64,000 nucleotides of DNA from Aureimonas fodinaquatilis. Lineage in GTDB: Bacteria > Pseudomonadota > Alphaproteobacteria > Rhizobiales > Rhizobiaceae. The notes below the pieces were generated by a model that worked only from the letters and a program-made list of their open reading frames with translations, did no database searches and was not told the DNA's origin. Positions 53,128-61,246 of this stretch are shown here, one piece after another. Position numbers and translations under genes: made by a program. Numbering within the stretch: position 1 is the stretch's first letter; every line of letters begins with the position of its first letter. The DNA is taken from NCBI RefSeq assembly GCF_008369445.1, contig NZ_VTWH01000005.1, positions 186,001 through 250,000 on the forward strand. The letters are read 5' to 3'.

Positions 53128-54749
53128 TGCGGTTGTTGCTCACAGGCGGGCGGGTCATCGACCCCGCAAATGGACGCGACGAGATTGCCGATCTGATGGT
53201 GGAGGATGGCCGCATCGTTGCCAGCCTGACCGGAACACCCGACACGGTGGTTGATTGCACTGGCCAGATTGTCATGGCTGGGGCGATTGACATTCACGCG
53301 CATATAGCAGGCGGCCATGTCAACACAGCGCGTTTGCTGCTGCCGGAATTCCACCCCGCGCACCAGCCCCGACCGCCGCTGACACCGCTGGCGCAAATTG
53401 GCTGGACCACAGGCGAAACCGGCCTGCGTTATGCGCAGATGGGTTTCACGCTGGTGGTGGAACCCGCCACGGGCCCGTCCAGCGCGCTGCACGCACATCT
53501 GGAACTGGCAGATATTCCGATCATTGACCGTGCCTGTCTTGTGGTTCTGGGCAATGACGAATTTCTGCTTTCTCTGTTGCGAGACAAGGCGAGCAACAAC
53601 GAAATTGATGACTATGTCGCCTGGCAGGTTTCTGCCGCGCAGGCGCTGGGTGTCAAATGCATCAATGCCGGCGGTTCAGCCGCGTTTAAAGCCAATGTGC
53701 GCGCCTTCAGCTTCGATGATGAGGTGCCTGGCTACGGCCTGACGTCGCGGCAGATTGTCAAGGCGTTGCAGGGCAGTGTCGAGCGGCTGGGAATTGCCCA
53801 TCCCCTGCATGTTCATTGCAACAATCTTGGCGTTCCCGGTGCAGGGCAGGACGCGGTCATGGCAACCATGGCGGCGGCGGAAGGTTCGCCCATGCATCTG
53901 GCCCATATCCAGTTTTATGGTTACGGCACAGAAGGGTCGCGCGGCTTTTCCTCGGCGGCAGCGCGAATTGCCGAAAAGGTCAACACTACGCCGGAAATTA
54001 CCGTGGATATTGGGCAGGTGATGTTCGGGCCAACGGTCACCATTTCATCTGACGAGCTGCGGCAGTTCGCGGGCAGCGCTTTGGCTCGCCCACACAAAAG
54101 CATCCTCCTGGATGGCGATGCCAATGGCGGCGGCGTTGTGCCGATGAATTATCGAAAGGCGAGCTACTACAACGCACTGCAATGGGCGATCGGGCTGGAG
54201 CTGTTTTTGCTCATCAATGATCCATGGCGGGTGTTTTTCACGACGGATCATCCCAACGGCGCGCCATTCACCGCCTATCCCGACCTGTTCGCTCTGCTGA
54301 TGAGCCGGGATTTACGACAGGAATGGCTGGCCGGTCTGCCTGACGCTGTGCAGAAACGCACTGCCCTTGGCGAGCTTGGCCGCGAATACAGCCTCACCGA
54401 AATTGCCACGATGACACGGGCCGCACCTGCGCGCTTGTTGGGCGTGGCGGATCGCGGCCATCTTGCTGCCGGGGCTCTGGCGGATATTGCGGTTTACCAG
54501 CCCCAGGCCGACATTGCCGCATTGTTTGCCCGTGCGGCCTGTGTGGTCAAAAATGGCGAAGTTGTCGTGCGCGATGGCGCGGTCGTGCATCGACGGCGCG
54601 GGCGCACGCTGGCGCTATCTCCCCCGCGGGACCCAGCCATGGTGAAGCGGCTGGAGGCCTTTCACGAGCAGAAATTTGGCCTGCCGCTGGCATGGTTTGA
54701 AGTCACAAAATCTGCCTTGGGGGATGATGTGCTTGAGGCGGCATCATGA
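53127..54749 (+). CDS. fhcA: Formyltransferase/hydrolase complex subunit FhcA (formylmethylofuran hydrolase)
   Basis: FhcA is an amidohydrolase-type subunit that releases formate from formyl-methylofuran. The 540-residue protein has the metal-binding DIHAHIAGGHVNTARLLLPEFHP. GVKCINAGGSAAFKANVRAF is a region expected to hold a metal ligand. HPLHVHCNNLGVPG, MHLAHIQFYGYGTEG and FFTTDHPNGAPFTAYPDLF follow, all diagnostic of FhcA/FwdA. The ATG at 53127 overlaps the fhcB stop by one base. It ends overlapping fhcD by four bases. Confidence 0.96.
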   Translation: MRLLLTGGRVIDPANGRDEIADLMVEDGRIVASLTGTPDTVVDCTGQIVMAGAIDIHAHIAGGHVNTARLLLPEFHPAHQPRPPLTPLAQIGWTTGETGLRYAQMGFTLVVEPATGPSSALHAHLELADIPIIDRACLVVLGNDEFLLSLLRDKASNNEIDDYVAWQVSAAQALGVKCINAGGSAAFKANVRAFSFDDEVPGYGLTSRQIVKALQGSVERLGIAHPLHVHCNNLGVPGAGQDAVMATMAAAEGSPMHLAHIQFYGYGTEGSRGFSSAAARIAEKVNTTPEITVDIGQVMFGPTVTISSDELRQFAGSALARPHKSILLDGDANGGGVVPMNYRKASYYNALQWAIGLELFLLINDPWRVFFTTDHPNGAPFTAYPDLFALLMSRDLRQEWLAGLPDAVQKRTALGELGREYSLTEIATMTRAAPARLLGVADRGHLAAGALADIAVYQPQADIAALFARAACVVKNGEVVVRDGAVVHRRRGRTLALSPPRDPAMVKRLEAFHEQKFGLPLAWFEVTKSALGDDVLEAAS

Positions 54750-55654
54750 GCGCAACTGTTCGAAATGGCGTAACCATTGATGATACATTTGCCGAGGCAT
54801 TTCCAATGCGCGGCACCGCGCTGGTGGTCACGGCATCCAGCCATGACTGGGCGCTGGAAGCGGCGCGTTCCTTTGCCGGCTTTGCAACATCGGTCATAGC
54901 CTGTGGCTGTGAGGCCGGCGTGGACCGGCTTTTGCAACCGGATGAAACGCCAGATGGCAGGCCCGGCCTGCGCATATTGCTGTTTGCCATGGACACGAAA
55001 AGTCTGGAAAAGCAACTGGCAGTGCGGCTGGGGCAATGCATACTCACCAGCCCCGGCTCTGCCTGTTTTGCCGGGTTGGAAGGCGAGGCACCCTTGCCGC
55101 TGGGCAATGCCATCCGCTATTTCGCCGATGGCTGGCAGGTTTCCAAAAAATTTGGCGGGCGGCATTTCTGGCGGTTGCCGGTCATGGACGGCGAGTTTCT
55201 GTGCGAGGCGACAACGGGCCTGACCAAACAGGCGGTGGGCGGCGGCAACCTCCTGATCATGGGCGAGACAGCGGCCAAAACCCTCTGCGCTGCCGAAGCC
55301 GCGCGGGATGCCATTTTGACCGTTGAAGGCTGCATCATGCCGTTTCCCGGTGGCATCGTGCGCTCTGGTTCCAAAATCGGCGGCAAATACAAGGGCATGA
55401 TTGCATCAACCAACGATGCCTATTGCCCGGTGCTGAAAGGAGCCACGACAACGGCGCTCAGCGCGAATATTGAGTCGGTGCTGGAAATCGTCATCGACGG
55501 GCTGACTGCCGAGCGGGTTGCCAGCGCCATGCGCGCGGGGCTTGAAGCCATTGTTGCGCTTGGACCGCAGAGCGGGGCCGTGCGGGTTTCAGCAGGCAAT
55601 TACGGCGGCAAGCTTGGGCCGCATCATTTCCACCTCAGGGAGTTGCTGCCGTGA
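54746..55654 (+). CDS. fhcD: Formylmethanofuran--tetrahydromethanopterin formyltransferase FhcD
   Basis: FhcD (Ftr) transfers the formyl group from formyl-H4MPT to methylofuran. The 302-residue protein has VRNGVTIDDTFAEAFPMRGTALVVTA, PLGNAIRYFADGWQVSKKFGGRHFWRLPVMDGEF, GCIMPFPGGIVRSGSKIGGKYKGMIASTNDAYCPVL and a C-terminal GNYGGKLGPHHFHLREL, close to archaeal Ftr. The ATGA overlap with fhcA and the GTGA overlap with fhcC show tight coupling of the four complex subunits. Confidence 0.97.
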   Translation: MSATVRNGVTIDDTFAEAFPMRGTALVVTASSHDWALEAARSFAGFATSVIACGCEAGVDRLLQPDETPDGRPGLRILLFAMDTKSLEKQLAVRLGQCILTSPGSACFAGLEGEAPLPLGNAIRYFADGWQVSKKFGGRHFWRLPVMDGEFLCEATTGLTKQAVGGGNLLIMGETAAKTLCAAEAARDAILTVEGCIMPFPGGIVRSGSKIGGKYKGMIASTNDAYCPVLKGATTTALSANIESVLEIVIDGLTAERVASAMRAGLEAIVALGPQSGAVRVSAGNYGGKLGPHHFHLRELLP

Positions 55655-56448
55655 GCCGTTTGACCCTGACCTTGCGAGGTGAGCCACCGGAACGGCTGGA
55701 CCTCTCACATTTTGTTCCGCAAAATCTTGCGGGATTGAGTGAAAGCGAAATTGCGCATCTTCCCGTTGGCACCACAAGGCGCAAACTTTTGGCTGGCGAC
55801 GTTTTTGCCATTGCCATGGGTGATTGTGAGGCCATGCTACTGGCCGGTGGTTCTTCTTTGTACGACCGGGTGGGCGAGGGGATGGCTGCCGGAACCCTTC
55901 ATGTTGAAGGTGATGTCGGGCAACTGGCCGGACGCCGCATGACGGGCGGACATTTGCATATACACGGCAACGCGGGGCCCTTTGCCGGTTCGGGCATGAG
56001 CGACGGCCTGATCACCATCGGCGGCGATGCGGGGGATAACCTAGGCGGGCCAATGGCGGGCGAAATGGCCGGAATGACTGGCGGTGAAATATCGGTTGGC
56101 GGCAATGCCGGGCAGCGTGCGGGTGACAGGTTGCGCCGGGGCGTTATCAGCATTGCGGGCGTGGCTGGCGATTATGCAGGCGCGCGGATGATTGCCGGAA
56201 CTCTGGTGCTGGCGCATGCGCCGGGTGTCGGAACCGGGCAATTGATGAAGCGCGGCACCATAATCGTCACGCAAATGCATCTGGCTTTGACAGCCACCTT
56301 CGTGGACAATGGCCCGGGAGAATTTCTGTTTCTGCCGATGCTGGCGAAGTCGATCAGCGGCGCCTGGCAGTTCCCCATGCGGATGCGGCGCTTTTCCGGC
56401 GATATGGCTGTTCTGGGTAAGGGCGAGGTTTTGTTGCCCGTTGAATAG
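55651..56448 (+). CDS. fhcC: Formyltransferase/hydrolase complex subunit FhcC
   Basis: FhcC is related to FwdC and to the glutamate synthase gxGxG domain, a right-handed beta-helix that scaffolds the complex. The 265-residue protein shows repeated glycine-rich turns: EGMAAGTLHVEGDVGQLAGRRMTGGHLHIHGNAGPFAGSGMSDGLITIGGDAGDNLGG, then GEISVGGNAGQRAGDRLRRG. The start is GTG at 55651 overlapping the fhcD stop, with GGGAG upstream. It is the last gene of fhcBADC; a dispersed repeat follows directly. Confidence 0.95.
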   Translation: MSRLTLTLRGEPPERLDLSHFVPQNLAGLSESEIAHLPVGTTRRKLLAGDVFAIAMGDCEAMLLAGGSSLYDRVGEGMAAGTLHVEGDVGQLAGRRMTGGHLHIHGNAGPFAGSGMSDGLITIGGDAGDNLGGPMAGEMAGMTGGEISVGGNAGQRAGDRLRRGVISIAGVAGDYAGARMIAGTLVLAHAPGVGTGQLMKRGTIIVTQMHLALTATFVDNGPGEFLFLPMLAKSISGAWQFPMRMRRFSGDMAVLGKGEVLLPVE

Positions 56449-56549
56449 ACCGCTTCAGGTCATCATTGCACGGCCTGAAGCTATCCAACTCACTGCCTTA
56501 ATGCCGTGTCTGGCCGTCAAAACGCTTCCGGGTCAACCGGTATGCTTTA
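56447..56549 (-). repeat. Dispersed double-hairpin repeat, copy 11
   Basis: On the minus strand it begins TAAAGCATACCGGTTGACCCGG at 56549, with a GCATTAAGGCAG centre and the tail AGCTTCAGGCCGTGC...ACCTGAAGCGGTC. The TAA is the stop codon of the small secreted protein gene and the other end touches the fhcC stop. It fills the entire gap between them. Confidence 0.75.
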
Positions 56550-56852
56550 GCTGCCGTCGGGCTTTGGCGTGGCGTTGGACATGGCATTCATCGCCGAGCG
56601 GATCGCGTCGAGCTGCACGCCGATGTGCAAACGTGGCATCGGATATAACTCACCGGGGTTGCCACCGATATATTCGGAGCCAGTGGAAAGATCGTCGATG
56701 ACAAATACCCCCGAGCCTGGTGTGGCATTGGGGGCAGGCATGTTGTTGTCGCCAGGAGGTCCAATCGGGCTTGCGTCCTGCGCCATTACGGGCGCTGTCA
56801 CCAGCAGAGCGAGGCCCATCATTATACCGGGCAGAAGCATGGGCAATTTCAT
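56547..56852 (-). CDS. Small secreted hypothetical protein
   Basis: The 101-residue product has a signal peptide (LLPGIMMGLALLVTAPVMAQ). A Pro/Asn/Gly-rich stretch (DASPIGPPGDNNMPAPNATPGSG) is followed by VFVIDDLSTGSEYIGGNPGELYPMPRLHIGVQLDAIRSAM. I do not recognise the family. The start is uncertain between ATG 56852 and an ATG five codons upstream; neither has a strong ribosome-binding site. It lies 72 bases downstream of another small secreted protein gene on the same strand. Its TAA stop belongs to a repeat copy. Confidence 0.6.
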   Translation of the reverse strand: MKLPMLLPGIMMGLALLVTAPVMAQDASPIGPPGDNNMPAPNATPGSGVFVIDDLSTGSEYIGGNPGELYPMPRLHIGVQLDAIRSAMNAMSNATPKPDGS

Positions 56853-56924
56853 CGTAACACCGCTCATCCAAGGGTTGTTTGATTGAGAATGCATTGCTTT
56901 TGTTTGAATGGGAAGCCCTGCATG

Positions 56925-57353
56925 TCAATCTACGATAATTGCACGCCCGGGAGTGCGACGCCCACCAAGCGAGGGGCGTGTTACATTGCTGCTGCCGATA
57001 GCGGCAGGGCCGGACCTTGCGAAATAACCGGAATTGACGCTGTTCAACGTTGAACGGCCCTGAGTTGCCCGCAATTCCATTGGGGTTCCGAGCCTTGGCC
57101 GCGGAATATTCTGGCGCAGATAACTGTCGTCATAGGCTCGGCCATAGGCGCGCTTTTCCGGCGTATCGCCATCAAGATTGGGCGACGAAATATCCACACC
57201 CCGATTGATTGACGGCGCGCCGTCAATGCGCATTCCGGCTGCCGACTGTGCAGGCGGTGCAATCGGGCCTGGTGCATAAATCTGGGCGATGGCCGGGCCG
57301 GACATAGCCAAAGGAGCTACCAGGGCCAGAATTGCAAAAACGCGGTTTGACAT
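56925..57353 (-). CDS. Secreted hypothetical protein, basic Arg/Pro-rich C terminus
   Basis: The 142-residue product has a signal peptide (VFAILALVAPLAMSGPAIAQ) and a low-complexity mature part with APGPIAPPAQSAAGMRIDG, EKRAYGRAYDDSYLRQNIPRPRLG and a basic Gly/Arg-rich end (PSLGGRRTPGRAIIVD). No known domain is recognisable. The ATG at 57353 follows AGAAGGA. The frame upstream of it runs into a dispersed repeat and is not coding. It shares its secreted, Pro/Gly-rich character with its downstream neighbour. Confidence 0.65.
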   Translation of the reverse strand: MSNRVFAILALVAPLAMSGPAIAQIYAPGPIAPPAQSAAGMRIDGAPSINRGVDISSPNLDGDTPEKRAYGRAYDDSYLRQNIPRPRLGTPMELRATQGRSTLNSVNSGYFARSGPAAIGSSNVTRPSLGGRRTPGRAIIVD

Positions 57354-57379
57354 GGCGCTGGTTCCTTCTGGTTCCAGTC

Positions 57380-57480
57380 TGAAGTATTTCTCGTTGAAAC
57401 GGAATCGTTCCAACGGCAGGGCAATGCGCTAAAGCGCAAAGACAGAGTTTTAGAGTTGATCGATGATCATCTCAGACTTT
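57380..57480 (+). repeat. Dispersed double-hairpin repeat, copy 12
   Basis: It begins TGAAGTATTTCTCGTTGAAACG, with a perfect-looking inner palindrome (GTTGAAACG...CGTTCCAAC with one change) and GCAATGCGCTAAAGCGC. The tail is GAGTTGATCGATGATCATCTC. It lies between divergent genes, upstream of the MliC-family gene. Confidence 0.8.
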
Positions 57481-57519
57481 CCATATAGTATCACATCAGA
57501 GCAAATGCAGGGATAAGAT

Positions 57520-57867
57520 ATGCGAGCTTTTATGATTGGAATGGCCATTCTGGCTGGAACCGGCGCAGCGGCGGCTGCCACCACTCAATTGCCACTGCCA
57601 GGCGAAGTGGAAGAAATTCGCCAGACCTATCAGTGCAGCGACGATCAGGCTCGGGATGTGAGTTACTACAACTCTGAGGAAAACAGCCTCGCCGTGGTTC
57701 AGACCGGTGATTCACAGCGCATTTTCGTCAACGTCATTTCCGGTTCTGGCGCGCGTTATGCTTCCGGCCCATACATCTGGTGGGTTAAAGGCAATGATGC
57801 CGATCTTTATGACGAAATGGCAGACAAGGACGCCAAGCCAATTTCGTGCACCGGCGCGAAAGAGTAA
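57520..57867 (+). CDS. MliC family (C-type lysozyme inhibitor-like) secreted protein
   Basis: The 115-residue product has a signal peptide (AFMIGMAILAGTGAAAAATT) and one MliC-type domain. It has YQCSDDQARDVSYYNSEENSLAVVQ, then NVISGSGARYASGPYIWWVKGNDADLYD and a C-terminal Cys (SCTGAKE) that would pair with the first. MliC proteins inhibit host lysozyme or bind cell-wall components in the periplasm. There is no lipobox, so it is soluble. The gene converges on puuE-uraD with a five-base gap. Confidence 0.85.
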   Translation: MRAFMIGMAILAGTGAAAAATTQLPLPGEVEEIRQTYQCSDDQARDVSYYNSEENSLAVVQTGDSQRIFVNVISGSGARYASGPYIWWVKGNDADLYDEMADKDAKPISCTGAKE

Positions 57868-57872
57868 CGCAG

Positions 57873-59300
57873 TTACTCGGTCGCAAATATTGCATTGATG
57901 CGCAGCCGGGCAATTTTCTCCACCTGTGCACATGCCTGTGCAAACTCGACCTCGCGCGTGTTGCCAACCCGCTGGCGAAACGCCTCAAGAATGCTCTGTT
58001 TGTTCAAGCCACGCACGGCAATGATGAACGGGAAGCCGAACTTGTGCTGATACTGGCTGTTAAGCTCGGTGAATTCAGTCAGCTCTTCCGGCGTCAACTG
58101 GTCCAGACCGGCTGACGCCTGCTCGCTTCTGGAGTCTGCGGTCAAAACATTCGCCAGTGCCAGCCGCCCGGCCAGGTCAGGGTGGGCCTGCAATATGCCA
58201 AGCCGCTCGGCCTCGCTGGCCAGTCGAAACTGGATTGTCAGCCCGCTGGCAAGCCCCGTGGCCGTGTCATGGCTGTCCAGAAGGCCCTTGTCGTAGGCGC
58301 GCTCGGCAATAAAGGACGAGTGCTCAAACACGCCGCCAAACAGCGACAGAAAAACTGGGCGCTCCATGTGGCTGGGCATCAGACCGGGTTTGTAGGGAAA
58401 ATGCGTTCGCCAATGATTGGCGATGTCGATACGCCTGGCCACCCACACTTTGTCATGCGTCAGCACATAGTCGATGAAGCGCGCCAATGATGCAGCGCGG
58501 CCAGGGCGACCAACGAGCCGGCAATGCAGACCGATGTTCAACATTTTTGGCGCGCCTGCCGCGCCCTCGGCGTAAAGCGTGTCAAAACTGTCTTTGAGAT
58601 AGCTGAAAAACTGGTCGCCAGAGTTGAAGCCCTGCGCGGCGGCAAAGCGCATATCATTGGAATCCAGCGTATAGGGCAGCATCAGCAGCGGGCCGGAGCG
58701 CGTTTCCTGCCAGTAAGGCAGGTCGTCGGCATACACATCGGATGAATAGGCAAAGCCTTGTTCTGCGGTCAGTTCTATTGTGTGGGGTGAGGAACGGCCG
58801 GTATACCAGCCCTTTGGTGCCTCACCGGTAACGGCGGTGTGCAGGGCAATGGCGGCCAGCATGTCGGCGCGCTCCGCTTCCATTGTGAAATCGCGATAGT
58901 CGATCCATTTCAGCCCGTGCGATGCAATTTCCCAGCCTGCCTCCTGCATGGCTGCCACCTGTTCAGGAGATTTTTCCAGAGCCGTTGCAACGCCGTAAAC
59001 TGTGACCGGCAGGTTGCGCGCTGTGAACATGCGCCATAAGCGCCAGAACCCGGCTCTTGCGCCATATTCATAAATCGATTCCATGTTCATGTGCCGCTGG
59101 CCCGGCCATGGTTGTGCCCCGACAATCTCTGACAGAAACGCCTCTGACGCCGCGTCACCGTGCAGAATGCTGTTTTCGCCCCCTTCTTCATAATTGATGA
59201 CGAACTGCACACAGATTTTCGCCTGCCCGGGCCAACGGGGATCAGGCGTTGTGCGGCCATAGCCGCGCAGATCACGAGGGTAGCGAACGGATTTGGTCAT
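57873..59300 (-). CDS. puuE-uraD: Allantoinase PuuE fused to OHCU decarboxylase UraD
   Basis: The N-terminal ~310 residues are a polysaccharide-deacetylase-type allantoinase (RYPRDLRGYGRTTPDPRWPGQAKICVQFVINYEEGGENSILHGD, GWEIASHGLKWIDY, AEQGFAYSSDVYADDLPYW). The C-terminal ~165 residues are a UraD domain with signature HPDLAGRLA and LTPEELTEFTELNSQYQHKFGFPFIIAVRG. UraD makes S-allantoin from OHCU and PuuE opens it to allantoate, so the fusion joins two consecutive-acting enzymes of urate breakdown. The 475-residue product starts at ATG 59300 after AGAGGA. It is divergent from uraH. Confidence 0.94.
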   Translation of the reverse strand: MTKSVRYPRDLRGYGRTTPDPRWPGQAKICVQFVINYEEGGENSILHGDAASEAFLSEIVGAQPWPGQRHMNMESIYEYGARAGFWRLWRMFTARNLPVTVYGVATALEKSPEQVAAMQEAGWEIASHGLKWIDYRDFTMEAERADMLAAIALHTAVTGEAPKGWYTGRSSPHTIELTAEQGFAYSSDVYADDLPYWQETRSGPLLMLPYTLDSNDMRFAAAQGFNSGDQFFSYLKDSFDTLYAEGAAGAPKMLNIGLHCRLVGRPGRAASLARFIDYVLTHDKVWVARRIDIANHWRTHFPYKPGLMPSHMERPVFLSLFGGVFEHSSFIAERAYDKGLLDSHDTATGLASGLTIQFRLASEAERLGILQAHPDLAGRLALANVLTADSRSEQASAGLDQLTPEELTEFTELNSQYQHKFGFPFIIAVRGLNKQSILEAFRQRVGNTREVEFAQACAQVEKIARLRINAIFATE

Positions 59301-59431
59301 CAATTCCTCTGCTGCGATATTTTGCCGGTCTGCGTCGGGTCTGGAATCATTGTAAACCACTCTGGACGAATGGTCGGAGACGTGTGCAGACTGCTCTATG
59401 TTATAAATGAAGACAACTGAAAGTGCGTTTC

Positions 59432-59803
59432 ATGAATCAGGCAGATTCCGGGGCTGGCAGGTTAACAACTCACGTTCTGGACACTGCGCGGGGCGCACCC
59501 GCAGCAAATCTGGGAATATCTCTATTCCGGCTGGTAGAAGGGCGCCACGAGCTTGTAACGGAAGCCGTTACCAACAGCGATGGCCGGGTGGACAAGCCGC
59601 TTCTGGCCGGGGAAGATTTTGTCGCCGGTTTTTATGAGCTGGTGTTCGATGCGGGCGATTACCTGCGAAGGCAGAACGAGGATCTGCCGGAGCCATTGTT
59701 TCTGGATGAGATTGTTGTGCGGTTTGGCGTATCCGGCATGGGGCATTATCACGTGCCGCTGCTCTTGTCCCCCTATGGCTATTCCACCTACCGTGGGAGC
59801 TGA
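59432..59803 (+). CDS. uraH: 5-hydroxyisourate hydrolase (transthyretin-like)
   Basis: UraH hydrolyses 5-hydroxyisourate, the urate oxidation product, to OHCU. The 123-residue protein has LTTHVLDTARGAPAANLGISLFRL, TNSDGRVDKPLL, YHVPLLLSPYGYSTYRGS. The C-terminal Tyr-Arg-Gly-Ser and the early His and Arg positions are the active-site signature. The ATG at 59432 is chosen; a GTG three codons upstream is in frame. It is four bases upstream of xdhA and forms a unit with the xanthine dehydrogenase genes. Confidence 0.95.
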   Translation: MNQADSGAGRLTTHVLDTARGAPAANLGISLFRLVEGRHELVTEAVTNSDGRVDKPLLAGEDFVAGFYELVFDAGDYLRRQNEDLPEPLFLDEIVVRFGVSGMGHYHVPLLLSPYGYSTYRGS

Positions 59804-59806
59804 TGC

Positions 59807-61246
59807 ATGGCGCAGATCCGATTTTTACTTAATGGTCAGGAACGCACGATTGACGGCGCGGCGCCCACAACCACGGTTCTGAACTATCTGCGCTATCAGG
59901 AGCGGTTGACCGGCGCAAAGGAAGGCTGTGCCGAGGGAGATTGCGGCGCTTGCACGGTGCTTCTGTCCGAACCTGACGGCATGGGCGGTTTGCGCCGCAG
60001 GGCTGTTAACGCATGCATTCTGTTTGTGCCAGCATTGCATGGCCGTGCGGTGGAAACGGTGGAGGCGCTTGCACAGGACGGTGTGTTGAACCCGCTGCAA
60101 ATGGCAATGGTGGACCACCATGCCAGCCAATGCGGTTTTTGCACGCCCGGCTTTGTCATGCAGTTGCAGGCCTCCTGGCTAAATGGCGCGCTCAGTGACC
60201 GGCAATCAGTGAAAGATGCGATTTCGGGCAATCTGTGCCGATGCACCGGTTATGGCCCGATTATCGACGCAGGGCTGGCGCTTGCCGAGGTTGAGCGTGC
60301 CGACAGCCGCGTTTCCGATGCCGCTTTGGCACAAAGGCTGGCCGACATTCGCGGCACGGGTACATTCACCTATGAAACCGCAGAAGGCGTCTGGCATTCG
60401 CCGGAAAATGTCGATGACCTTGCGGATCTATATGCCGCTGCGCCAGACGCGGTTCTGGTAGCGGGCGCCAGCGATGTTGGCCTTTGGGTTACCAAGCAGC
60501 ATCGCGCCTTGCCCGTGCTGATTGATATTTCCCGCGTGGAAGATCTTCGCTTTGTTGAAGAGGGTGGCGGCTCTGTCTTTTTCGGGGCGGCGGTAACGCA
60601 TGAAGAGGCGCGGCCGCGACTGGCCCTTATTCACCCGGCGCTGGATGAGTTGATGCGGCGATTTGCCGGCTCTCAGGTGCGCAATTGCGGCACAATCGGC
60701 GGCAATATTGCCAATGGTTCGCCAATTGGCGATTTGCCGCCCGCACTGATTGCGCTGGGTGCAACATTGCATCTTCGCTCTGGCGATGAGGCGCGCCAGC
60801 TTCTGCTGGAAGAGTTTTTCATCGACTATGGCAAGCAGGACCGTGCCCCCGGCGAGTTTGTGGCGGCAGTGGAAGTGCCGGAACTGGAGCTTGATGAGCG
60901 TTTTGCCTGTTACAAAATCTCCAAAAGAATGGACTCGGATATTTCGGCGGTTCTTGCGGCATTTCGCTTAAGACTGGATGGTGATGTCGTTTCGGATGTC
61001 ACACTGGCTTTTGGCGGCATGGCGGGCACGCCGCGCCGCGCCAGAAATGCCGAGGCGGCGTTGATCGGCCGGGTTTTCGACAACGCGGCGGTTGCCGCCG
61101 CTCAGGCCGCATTGGCGGCAGACTTTCAACCGCTGAGTGATATGCGGGCAAGTGCGAATTACCGACTGACGGTTGCGGGCAACTGCTTGCAGCGGTTTCA
61201 GATGGAATTGGCGGGAGTACCGACCAGAATTGCCGAGGTGGCATGA
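59807..61246 (+). CDS. xdhA: Xanthine dehydrogenase small subunit (2Fe-2S and FAD domains)
   Basis: XdhA carries electrons from the molybdenum site to NAD. The 479-residue protein has a plant-type 2Fe-2S cluster (Cys41, Cys46 and Cys49 in GCAEGDCGACTVLL). A second cluster domain follows (QCGFCTPGFVMQ, GNLCRCTGYGPI), then an FAD-binding domain with VAGASDVGLWVTKQ and RNCGTIGGNIANGSPIGDLPP, and a CO-dehydrogenase-type C-terminal domain. The ATG at 59807 follows uraH closely, and its stop overlaps xdhB by four bases. Confidence 0.96.
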   Translation: MAQIRFLLNGQERTIDGAAPTTTVLNYLRYQERLTGAKEGCAEGDCGACTVLLSEPDGMGGLRRRAVNACILFVPALHGRAVETVEALAQDGVLNPLQMAMVDHHASQCGFCTPGFVMQLQASWLNGALSDRQSVKDAISGNLCRCTGYGPIIDAGLALAEVERADSRVSDAALAQRLADIRGTGTFTYETAEGVWHSPENVDDLADLYAAAPDAVLVAGASDVGLWVTKQHRALPVLIDISRVEDLRFVEEGGGSVFFGAAVTHEEARPRLALIHPALDELMRRFAGSQVRNCGTIGGNIANGSPIGDLPPALIALGATLHLRSGDEARQLLLEEFFIDYGKQDRAPGEFVAAVEVPELELDERFACYKISKRMDSDISAVLAAFRLRLDGDVVSDVTLAFGGMAGTPRRARNAEAALIGRVFDNAAVAAAQAALAADFQPLSDMRASANYRLTVAGNCLQRFQMELAGVPTRIAEVA

